NCBI GenBank assembly: GCA_023435725.1
Contig: JAEYRD010000069.1
Location: 7,965 to 71,964 of the forward strand
Reading direction: 5' to 3'
Source: Pseudomonadota bacterium
GTDB lineage: Bacteria; Pseudomonadota; Alphaproteobacteria; Rhizobiales; Xanthobacteraceae
DNA: 64,000 nucleotides
How positions within the stretch are numbered: position 1 is the first letter of the stretch; each line of letters opens with the position of its first letter. Below the pieces are notes generated by a model, which did no database searches, was not told the DNA's origin, and saw only the letters and a list, made by a program, of their open reading frames with translations. The position numbers and the translations under genes were made by a program. Positions 38,602 to 45,719 of the stretch are shown here, piece after piece.

Positions 38602-39306
38602 TCACGGCCGCTTCGGAATGTTCAGCCCGCGCTGCACGGCGGGGCGCGCCAGCCCGCGTTCGAGCCAGGCCGCGACCGACTTGAACTGGCTGAACTCGAC
38701 GAGCTCGCCGGCACCGTAGAAGCCGATGAGGTTGCGCACCCAGCCGAGCATCGAGATATCGGCGATGGTGTAGTCGTCATCCATGAACCATTGCCGGCCG
38801 GACAGGTGCGTCTCCATCACACCGAGCAGGCGCTTGGACTCGCCCACGTAGCGCTCGAGCGGTCGCTTGTACTCAAAATCCTTGCCGGCGAATTTGTGAA
38901 AGAAGCCGACCTGGCCGAACATCGGCCCGATGCCGCCCATCTGGAAATGCACCCACGCGATGGTCTGGTAGCGGCGCGCGGCATCCTCCGGCAAGAGCTT
39001 GCCGGTCTTCTCCGCGAGATATTGCAGGATCGCTCCGGACTCGAACAGCGGCAGCGGCCTGCCGCCGGGGCCGTTGGGATCGAGGATCGCCGGAATCTTG
39101 CCGTTCGGATTGAGCGAAAGGAATTCCGGCGTCTTCTGATCGTCCTTGCCGAAATCGACGAGATGGACCTCGTAAGGCAGTCCGATTTCCTCCAGCATGA
39201 TCGAAACCTTGACGCCGTTCGGCGTCGGCAATGAATAAAGCTGAAGCAGTTCGGGGTGCTTGGCAGGCCAGCGCTTGGTGATGACAAAGGAGGAAAGATC
39301 AGACAT
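38602..39306 (-). CDS. Glutathione S-transferase (YfcG/Ure2-like)
   Basis: A 234-residue cytosolic GST. The N-terminal thioredoxin domain has LYSLPTPNGVKVSIMLEEI with the catalytic asparagine/threonine region (TPNG) of nu-class enzymes such as YfcG, then GKIPAILDP and ESGAILQYLAEK for glutathione binding. The C-terminal helical domain contains YTIADISMLGWVRNL. Nu-class enzymes often have disulfide-bond reductase activity. ATG 39306 is chosen over 39327 because the family starts near MSDLSSF. Confidence 0.9.
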   Translation of the reverse strand: MSDLSSFVITKRWPAKHPELLQLYSLPTPNGVKVSIMLEEIGLPYEVHLVDFGKDDQKTPEFLSLNPNGKIPAILDPNGPGGRPLPLFESGAILQYLAEKTGKLLPEDAARRYQTIAWVHFQMGGIGPMFGQVGFFHKFAGKDFEYKRPLERYVGESKRLLGVMETHLSGRQWFMDDDYTIADISMLGWVRNLIGFYGAGELVEFSQFKSVAAWLERGLARPAVQRGLNIPKRP

Positions 39307-39409
39307 CGGGCCCCCGGCTTCATGCATGGAATGCCGCCTAATCTAGGCGAGCCGGAGCATGGCGCAAGGCCGGGCAGTCATTACGCCAATTCCCGGAGGC
39401 AAGGCCGGA

Positions 39410-39553
39410 TCACAATGGATGCAGCAAATGACTGCTGGCGTAAGCCGCATCGTGCTGCGCGCGCTGCTCGATGAAAAGCTGCCCGGTGAAGAGCAATGCC
39501 CCGGTGAAAACGAGCGTGAGCATCGCGGTCGCGAATTGACTGGCATCATTCAT
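39410..39553 (-). CDS. Small single-helix membrane protein, hypothetical
   Basis: A 47-residue frame starting at ATG 39553 (MNDASQFATAML) with one clear membrane helix of about 17 residues (LTLVFTGALLFTGQLF) and a short histidine-containing tail (SSHLLHPL). AGAGAAG lies about 9 bp upstream of the ATG. The composition is unlike an antisense shadow, and no larger gene overlaps it. I do not recognise a family. Confidence 0.45.
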   Translation of the reverse strand: MNDASQFATAMLTLVFTGALLFTGQLFIEQRAQHDAAYASSHLLHPL

Positions 39554-39671
39554 CGTGCGGACTTCTCTGTCATCGGTACGCACGGTGAACGCAGGCCGAC
39601 CGTCGGCAGTTCCTATATGCGCTAAAGAAATTGCCGATTTATCCCGACCGATAGCCGTCCGGCCGGCAGCC

Positions 39672-40337
39672 TCAATAGTTGATCTCCATCCGCAGTCCGC
39701 GCGGATCGATCTCCTCCCCGCCGACGCGCTCCGTGCTGTCGCGCGCCGCGACGGCGCAAGCACAGGCATCGATCAGATCGTCGCGGCCAATGCCCGTGCC
39801 GTGACGCTGCGTCAGCCATTTCGGCAGACGCGTGAAGCCGCGTTGCGCGAGCAGCGCGATGCGCTGTTCGCGGCCTTCCATCGATGTCTTCTTCGCAAGC
39901 CGAACTCGTCCTGCCAGATTCCAGAAAACCAATTCCGGATGCGCTTCGCCGATCGTCTCTTGCCGCGCCGGCGTCATGATCTCGTCGACATCCCGGATCT
40001 TGTCCCTGATATTCCAGAGCTGCGCCGACACGCCCATGCCCTTGCCTTCGTGCTTCCAATAGTGACGATTGGCCGTCGCCATGTCGGAAAATGTCCAGAG
40101 ATCACGGCGCGCACCGAGAAACACGGCAGGACCGACCAGTTCGCGTGCGCGCAAATCGCACGTTCGGTAGCCAGTCGCGTTCAATCCGATCGGCATGTCG
40201 ATCATTGCGCGCGCATACGGCATCGCGAGCAATCGCGTCAGGCCCGGCGAATAATCGAAGCCGTGATCGCCGCGATCATCGATCCACGCAACGACCCAGC
40301 CGAAACGAAACCCATCGAGTCCGAGGTACGTTGGCAC
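39672..40337 (-). CDS. DUF429 family protein
   Basis: A 221-residue cytoplasmic protein of the DUF429 family, an RNase H/actin-like fold nuclease-type family of unknown role. It starts TYLGLDGFRFGWVVAWIDD, a conserved first strand with an aspartate (D8), and has the motif MIDMPIGL with two acidic or hydrophobic core residues and EAHPELVFWNLAG further on. The later GRDDLIDACACAVAAR helix carries conserved aspartates. The start is GTG at 40337. No operon partner. Confidence 0.87.
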   Translation of the reverse strand: MPTYLGLDGFRFGWVVAWIDDRGDHGFDYSPGLTRLLAMPYARAMIDMPIGLNATGYRTCDLRARELVGPAVFLGARRDLWTFSDMATANRHYWKHEGKGMGVSAQLWNIRDKIRDVDEIMTPARQETIGEAHPELVFWNLAGRVRLAKKTSMEGREQRIALLAQRGFTRLPKWLTQRHGTGIGRDDLIDACACAVAARDSTERVGGEEIDPRGLRMEINY

Positions 40338-40365
40338 GCCCTATTCCTGACGATGCCCCGGCGCA

Positions 40366-41550
40366 TCAGCTTCCGACCGCCTGGTAGGCCAGGCGCTTGA
40401 ACTCGAAGAAAAATGGATTCCAGAAACCCATGTGGCGCTGGGCCATCAGCACGCCCGCGGTATTGGCCTGCGGACAGATCCACCAATGGGTACCGGCGAG
40501 CCCACCCCACTGGAACTCGCCAGTCGAGTTCGGAGGATCGAACGGCGTCGGCGCGAAGGTCACGGCGCCGCCAAGGCCAAAGCCCTTGCCGGGCATCGGC
40601 CCGAGATTGGCGAAGCGGATGGTCTGGCCTGCGGGCAACTGGTTCGTCATCATCTGCCGCAGCGTGTCCGGCTGCAGCAGCGCAGCCGAGCCGGGCACCA
40701 AGGCGCGCACCAGTGCGAGCATGTCCGGCAAGGTCGAAACCAGACCGCCGCCACCCGACAGCCGCGGGAACGGCCGCTGATAGGCCTGCGGAAAAGGCAG
40801 ATTGTCGGCGCGCGTGAGGCCCGGCTTCATGGGATCGAGCACGTCGGCGCCGGTGTAGTGCGCGACCAGCCTGCCCTGCTGCGCTTCCGGCACGTGAAAG
40901 CCGGTATCGGTCATGCCGAGCCGATCGAAGATCCGCTCCTTGAGGAACGCATCGAGGGATTTGCCCGAGACGACCTCCACGATGCGGCCGAGCACGTCGG
41001 TCGCCACCGAATATTCCCAGGACGCGCCGGGATGATAGGACAGCGGCAGATCGGCGAGCTGGTCGATCATGTCGGTCAGCGGCGTCAGCGGATTGAGCAC
41101 GCGCGCCTCGTTGTAGCCTTTGAACAGCACCGTGCCGGGATCGAAGATACCGTAGCTGAGCCCGGAGGTATGGGTCAGGAGCTGACGGATCGTGATCGGG
41201 CCCCTCGCCGGCTCGACATCGGCAAGGCTCAAAGCGCCCTGCTTCAGGACCTTGCGGTCGCCGAGCTGCGGCAGGAATCTCTCGACGGGGTCATCAAGCC
41301 CGATGCGGCCTTCCTCGACCAGCAGCATGATCGAGCACGTGATGAAGATCTTGGTGTTGGAAAACGCGCGAAAGATGTGGTCGGGACGAAGTGCGGTGTT
41401 CGCCTCGCGGTCGGCGAAGCCGACACATTGCTGGTCGACCACCTCGCGCCCGCGCAGCACCGCCCAGGACACGCCCGGAATGATCTCCTGATCGACATAG
41501 TGCTGCATCGCCGTCCGTACGGCGGAAAAATCGGTTGTCCTGGCGTCCAT
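40366..41550 (-). CDS. Serine hydrolase, class C beta-lactamase/esterase family
   Basis: A 394-residue protein of the beta-lactamase (PF00144-type) family. The nucleophile motif SxxK is S64-N-T-K67 in AFSNTKIF, and the Tyr motif is Y180-S-V in WEYSVATDVLG. The C-terminal H-W-W region replaces the KTG box, as in EstB-like esterases. No signal peptide is evident, so it is more likely a cytoplasmic esterase or amide hydrolase than a resistance enzyme. The substrate is unknown. It is 28 bp from DUF429 but with a separate start. Confidence 0.88.
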   Translation of the reverse strand: MDARTTDFSAVRTAMQHYVDQEIIPGVSWAVLRGREVVDQQCVGFADREANTALRPDHIFRAFSNTKIFITCSIMLLVEEGRIGLDDPVERFLPQLGDRKVLKQGALSLADVEPARGPITIRQLLTHTSGLSYGIFDPGTVLFKGYNEARVLNPLTPLTDMIDQLADLPLSYHPGASWEYSVATDVLGRIVEVVSGKSLDAFLKERIFDRLGMTDTGFHVPEAQQGRLVAHYTGADVLDPMKPGLTRADNLPFPQAYQRPFPRLSGGGGLVSTLPDMLALVRALVPGSAALLQPDTLRQMMTNQLPAGQTIRFANLGPMPGKGFGLGGAVTFAPTPFDPPNSTGEFQWGGLAGTHWWICPQANTAGVLMAQRHMGFWNPFFFEFKRLAYQAVGS

Positions 41551-41625
41551 GTGTTTCCCCCGATTGTGGTTGGAGAGGATATAGCGCGAATTCGCCGGAT
41601 ATGAAGCCCGTCCGAACGGGTCCGC

Positions 41626-42318
41626 TCATTCCTGCTTCATCAGGGCGGTGACGTGCAGGCGGCGGCGGATTTTCATACCTTGCCGCTGATAGAGCGCGAT
41701 GGCCGAGGCATTGTTAGAAAACACGTGCAGGAATGGAATTTCGCCGCGCGCCTCGATCCGGCGCGCGACCGCGGCGAGCAGCGCCTGCGCGTAGCCGCGC
41801 CCCCGATATTCCGGATGCACGCAGACGGCGGTCATCTCGACGAAATTTCCCGGCTTCATCCGCTCGCCCGTCATCGCAACCAATTCGCCGGCGGCGCGTA
41901 TACCGAGGAAGGTACCGAGCTGATGCGTCCGCGCGGCGAACGGCCCGGGCTTCGTCAACGCGGTCAGCGCCATCATGGCGGGAACGTCGGCAGTCCCCAG
42001 CGTGACGATCTCGGCATCGCGCAGCGGGCTATCGGCGGGCGAGCCGATCATCTGCTCCCCGGTCTCGGCGAGGACGACCTTGAAGCCGGCAGGAATGTCG
42101 ACCGGCTCCGGCGTGAACAGCGCGGCGACCTGCGAGCCCGACATGAGATCACCAAGCGCCGCAAAACTTGCCGCGGACATATCGACCATGTCGGCAAACG
42201 GCGTCATGTCCACGGGATAGCGCAGCGCCCGCGGGCCGCCCTCCGCCAGATGCTTCTGGCTGGTCGTCAGCGCGCTCCAGATCGGCCGATCCAGCAGCGA
42301 CACATCGCTGTCCGACAC
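41626..42318 (-). CDS. GNAT family N-acetyltransferase
   Basis: A 230-residue protein. The C-terminal half (about residues 120-225) is a GNAT/FR47-like domain with the acetyl-CoA loop HPEYRGRGYAQALL and the strand FLHVFSNNASAIALYQRQG. The N-terminal half (MTPFADMVDMSAASFAAL onwards) is a second, degenerate GNAT-like unit common in two-domain members. I chose GTG 42318, with AAGGA 8 bp upstream and only 4 bp after the Lin0512 stop, so the two genes are translationally linked. The acceptor is unknown. Confidence 0.88.
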   Translation of the reverse strand: MSDSDVSLLDRPIWSALTTSQKHLAEGGPRALRYPVDMTPFADMVDMSAASFAALGDLMSGSQVAALFTPEPVDIPAGFKVVLAETGEQMIGSPADSPLRDAEIVTLGTADVPAMMALTALTKPGPFAARTHQLGTFLGIRAAGELVAMTGERMKPGNFVEMTAVCVHPEYRGRGYAQALLAAVARRIEARGEIPFLHVFSNNASAIALYQRQGMKIRRRLHVTALMKQE

Positions 42319-42322
42319 CGGC

Positions 42323-42670
42323 CTAGTCCTTGTCGAAGCTGACGATGACGGCCGCATTGGCGATGAGGATGGGATCGTTGGCCTGCTCCGTGGCCGAGGG
42401 AATCTCCAGCCCGCCCTTGACCGCGTTGACGGTCACTGTGCCGTAAGGCAGCTCCTTGGCGACGGCCTCCTTGTCGACCGCTTCGGGATTGGGCACCGCG
42501 ATCGTGACATCGACGAACATGTCGTTTGCGGTCTTCCCGATCATCCGGAAGAAACCGAGGCTCGAATGCCTGATCGCATCCGACACCGCGCGCTTCGCCG
42601 CCTTGGTGGCGTCCTTGCCGTGAACGTCGACGCCCATGCCCATCTCGGTGATACAGCGAACGCGAGTCAT
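42323..42670 (-). CDS. Lin0512 family protein
   Basis: A 115-residue small protein of the Lin0512 family, named after a Listeria structure and often paired in databases with ring-forming or hydrolase genes. It has the conserved ITEMGMGVDVHGKDATKAAKRAV start, in which the GVDVHG motif and a later VTIAVPNPE strand are typical. Here it is the first gene of a two-gene unit with the GNAT acetyltransferase. No biochemical function is established. Confidence 0.85.
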   Translation of the reverse strand: MTRVRCITEMGMGVDVHGKDATKAAKRAVSDAIRHSSLGFFRMIGKTANDMFVDVTIAVPNPEAVDKEAVAKELPYGTVTVNAVKGGLEIPSATEQANDPILIANAAVIVSFDKD

Positions 42671-42764
42671 GTCTTATTCCTGTCGTTGGTTGGATGATTG
42701 AGAGTGTCGGTGATCGGTGATCGCGACACAAGTCGTTATCGTGGCCAAGTCGGCCCACCTACTC

Positions 42765-42850
42765 CGTCATTGCGAGCGCAGCGAAGAAATCCAGACTGTC
42801 TCCCGCGGAACACTCTGGATTGCTTCGTCGCTGCGCTCCTCGCAATGACG
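42765..42850. repeat. Palindromic extragenic repeat, copy 2
   Basis: It begins CGTCATTGCGAGC and ends CGCAATGACG, with the inner pair AATCCAGA (sense) and TCTGGATT around CCGCGG. It is close to the copy at 44647-44727 and more distant from 5387-5502. It lies 24 bp beyond the stop of the acetolactate-synthase-like gene. Confidence 0.85.
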
Positions 42851-42874
42851 GGTGTGACGAGAGCATCGAACACT

Positions 42875-44539
42875 TCACGCCTTCGACCTCTCATGCGCCC
42901 GCAGTTCGTCGACGAGCACCCGCACGTTCTCCGAATAATCGATCGGGATCGAGACGAGATGCACGCCGCCCTCCTTGAACGCGGCGTCGAGCGTCGCAGC
43001 AAAGCTGTCGATGCTCTCGATGCGATGCCCCTTCGCGCCGTATGCCTTTGCATAAAGGACAAAGTCAGGATTGCCAAAGGTCATGCCGAAATCGGCAAAA
43101 TGATCGACGGCCTGCTTCCAGCGGATCATGCCATAGGCGTTGTCCTCGAGCACCAGCACGACCAGGTTGAGCTTGAGGCGGACGGCCGTTTCCATCTCCT
43201 GGCTGTTCATCATGAAGCCACCGTCGCCGGCGACCGCGAGCACGCGGCGGTCGGGATAGAGCATCGCGGCCATCATCGCCGACGGCAGGCCGGCCCCCAT
43301 CGTCGCCAGCGCATTGTCCAGCAGCAGCGTGTTGGCGACGCGGGTGCGGTAGTTGCGCGCGAACCAGATCTTGTACATGCCGTTGTCGAGCGCGACGATG
43401 CCGTTCTCCGGGATCACCTGCCGGATGTCGTGTACGATCCGCTGCGGCGTCGGCGGCCAGCGCGTCTCGGTCGCGCGGTCGGCGATGTGGCTCAGGATCT
43501 CCTCGCGCAACGGCAAGAGCGCCGCTGCTTGCGGCAACTTGCCTTCGACGCGGTCGGCGAGCAACTCGAGGCTCGGGCCGACGTCGCCTACGACCTCCGC
43601 ATCGGGAAAATACACCAGTTCGACGCTCGCCGGCGTGTAACTGACGTGGATGACCTTCGGCCCCGATGGTCCCATGATGAAGGGTGGCTTTTCGACAGGA
43701 TCGTGGCCGATCGCCACGATCAGATCGGCGGCGTCGATGGCGTCGTGGACGTAGTCGCGCTCGGACAGCGCGGCGGTTCCCATATAGAGATTGGTGCCAC
43801 CGGGCACGGTGCCCTTGCCCATCTGCGTCGTGAAGAATGGAATGCCGGTCCGACGCACGAAGTTGGCGATGCCGTGGGTGGACCGCGGCCGGCTGGTCGC
43901 AGCGCCCATCATCACCAGCGGACGTTTTGCGGCCAGAATCATCTCGGTGGCACGGTCGAGCGCGGCGCGGTGAGCGACGGGGATTTCGATCGGATGAACC
44001 GGGATCACGGGGACCGCGGGTACTTTATCGCCAGCGATGTCTTCCGGCAATTCGAGATGCACCGGTCCTGGCCGCTCCTCCATCGCCACTCGGAAGGCGT
44101 CACGCACCACGGTCGGGATGCTGGAGGCGCTGACGATCTGCCGCGATAATTTCGTCAACGGCTTCATGGTCGCCACCACGTCCACGATCTGGAAGCGCGC
44201 CTGCCGGCTGCTCATGATCGGCTTCTGGCCGGTGATCAAAATCATCGGCATCGCGCCGAGATGCGCATAGGCAGCACCCGTGGACAGGTTGAGTGCCCCG
44301 GGTCCGAGCGTCGAGAGACAAACGCCGGGCTTGCCGGTCAGCCGCCCATGTGTAGCGGCCATGAAGGCGGCGGCCTGCTCGTGGCGGGTCAGGATCAACT
44401 CGATCTTGGAGGTGCGCAAGGATTCCACGAGGTCGAGGTTTTCCTCGCCAGGGACGCCAAAGATGCGGTCGACGCCTTCGTTCTCCAGCGCCGCGACAAA
44501 CAGGTCCGATCCCTTCGCTTTGCGTTCCTGCCCGCTCAT
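42875..44539 (-). CDS. Acetolactate synthase large-subunit-like ThDP enzyme
   Basis: A 554-residue thiamine-diphosphate enzyme of the IlvB/AlsS type. The catalytic glutamate is E54 in LTRHEQAAAFMA, and the ThDP/Mg motif is GDGGFMMNSQEMETAV with a downstream N. FAD-binding residues of biosynthetic AHAS are partly present (GAATSRPRSTHG). No small regulatory subunit gene is adjacent, so it may be a catabolic acetolactate synthase or another 2-oxoacid-using carboligase. I chose ATG 44539, with GGAGGCGAC directly upstream; the open frame continues upstream into repeat DNA. It is flanked on both sides by copies of the same palindromic repeat. Confidence 0.9.
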   Translation of the reverse strand: MSGQERKAKGSDLFVAALENEGVDRIFGVPGEENLDLVESLRTSKIELILTRHEQAAAFMAATHGRLTGKPGVCLSTLGPGALNLSTGAAYAHLGAMPMILITGQKPIMSSRQARFQIVDVVATMKPLTKLSRQIVSASSIPTVVRDAFRVAMEERPGPVHLELPEDIAGDKVPAVPVIPVHPIEIPVAHRAALDRATEMILAAKRPLVMMGAATSRPRSTHGIANFVRRTGIPFFTTQMGKGTVPGGTNLYMGTAALSERDYVHDAIDAADLIVAIGHDPVEKPPFIMGPSGPKVIHVSYTPASVELVYFPDAEVVGDVGPSLELLADRVEGKLPQAAALLPLREEILSHIADRATETRWPPTPQRIVHDIRQVIPENGIVALDNGMYKIWFARNYRTRVANTLLLDNALATMGAGLPSAMMAAMLYPDRRVLAVAGDGGFMMNSQEMETAVRLKLNLVVLVLEDNAYGMIRWKQAVDHFADFGMTFGNPDFVLYAKAYGAKGHRIESIDSFAATLDAAFKEGGVHLVSIPIDYSENVRVLVDELRAHERSKA

Positions 44540-44646
44540 GTCGCCTCCGCTTGCTGTGCGTCCCTGTGGTTCACGGGAGCCGAACGCATGGTAACGGTCT
44601 GCGGCACGGGCACAACTCACAAAGAGGCGTGCAGCTGCCTCAACAC

Positions 44647-44727
44647 CGTCATTGCGAGCGCCCGCGAAGCAATCCAGAGTCTTTCCGCGGATGCAGTCTG
44701 GATTGCTTCGCTGCGCTCGCGATGACG
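44647..44727. repeat. Palindromic extragenic repeat, copy 3
   Basis: It begins CGTCATTGCGAGC and ends CGCGATGACG, with inner AATCCAGAGTC / GTCTGGATT. It lies about 108 bp upstream of the acetolactate-synthase-like start. Together with the copy at 42765-42850 it brackets that gene. Confidence 0.85.
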
Positions 44728-45005
44728 GAGTGTGGGCGAGAGCGTCCACCCCTCGCGTGTCCCGGACGGGGTGCGGCACGCAGTGACGCTCCGCAGAGCC
44801 GGGACCCAGAAGGCCGCGGCACTCGCCGCTGCGTGGGCCCCGGCTCTGCAGCGCATCACCATAGCGCGTCGAAAACGCGCGTAAACGCGCTCTTGGTGCT
44901 GCGCTGCGTCCGGGCACGAGACCTTGTTCGACAATTGACACGCCTTCGCATCCTCGCGGCTTGTTTCGCCCGAGCTTTGCTTGGTCGCCTCACCCGTGAA
45001 AGAGG

Positions 45006-45121
45006 GCGCAGGGAAGACCGAGAGCCGGCTGGCTCCCATGGACCGCCATGCCAGAAGCAGATTGCGCTACGATGCACAGCGGGAAACAGGGCAACCGGAA
45101 GCATCCCGGCCTTCCCTGCGC
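45006..45121. repeat. Structured extragenic element (possible small RNA)
   Basis: Exact 11-bp inverted ends, GCGCAGGGAAG (45006-45016) and CTTCCCTGCGC (45111-45121), extend after one mismatch by CCG/CGG to a 15-bp stem enclosing about 86 nt. The closed structure is tRNA-sized in its arms but has no tRNA features. It may be a mobile repeat or an expressed structured RNA. I think it is a recurrent element in Bradyrhizobium genomes, from memory only. Confidence 0.45.
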
Positions 45122-45664
45122 AGTGGTTGGAACGGCTTATGTCGCGCTCTCCCCGGGGAGCGATGCACTATTGCCCCCGTCGCCTTGCGGATGGCTGATG
45201 CGCGCGTCCGGTCGGACAGCACATATCACCGCAAGACTTGACGCACAGACTCCGGGCGCCAGAACCACACGATTTGGCCGTACGTTGATCACACCGGTCG
45301 TGTGCGCGAGGTATTCACTCACGGCTCTCCGCCCTGCGAAATCCCTTCGCGCCGATGTGATCCACTTCCACCGCCGCCCGGCCCGCGTGTCGTGACGATC
45401 GCGATACGCCCCTCTTCCTTGGGCCGAGTCGTGGCGACAGATACGCTGTTTCCGAAATTCGGCAAAGCAGAATATTTTTACTGCCGCGAATTGACCGACC
45501 GTTTGGGGGTTTTGCCCGTCGGGCACCACAATATCCCGTAGCCGCGCCACGTGCCCTTCGGGTTCAGCACGGGGGCACGATAGCGCGCAACGCGGCGCCT
45601 CGCCTCTACCGTTTCTCGCAAGAGAGAGTGACGTTCGATGATCCATTCACCGAATTCGGCCGGC

Positions 45665-45700
45665 GACAGACGCCCTCCTGGCGGAGAGCGACCGTCTGTC
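45665..45700 (-). terminator. Terminator-like hairpin after second autotransporter
   Basis: GACAGACG (45665-45672) pairs with CGTCTGTC (45693-45700), and inside it CTCC (45675-45678) pairs with GGAG (45683-45686) around a TGGC loop. It lies 20 bp downstream of the autotransporter stop on the minus strand. A T-run is missing. Confidence 0.5.
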
Positions 45701-45719
45701 CGTCCATCACAACGTCCCG

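Larger units (their letters stand above)
44728..45719. other. Gene-free, repeat-rich interval
   Basis: About 1 kb (nearly 1.2 kb with the stretch from 44540) without a supportable gene. From left to right it holds a GC-rich inverted segment (GTGTCCCGGAC near 44757 and GTCCGGGCAC near 44910), the structured unit at 45006-45121, an AT-richer block near 45450-45500 with the inverted words TTGCCCGTCGGGCA, and a hairpin next to the autotransporter end. Frames here lack ribosome sites and family signal. I recall similar blocks as multi-copy intergenic sequence in Bradyrhizobium; this needs a BLASTN check. Confidence 0.6.

Noticed and set aside
42698..44149. 483-codon open frame covering a repeat and the antisense of the acetolactate-synthase-like gene
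   Set aside because: It joins repeat DNA to antisense sequence and shows no homologous motif.
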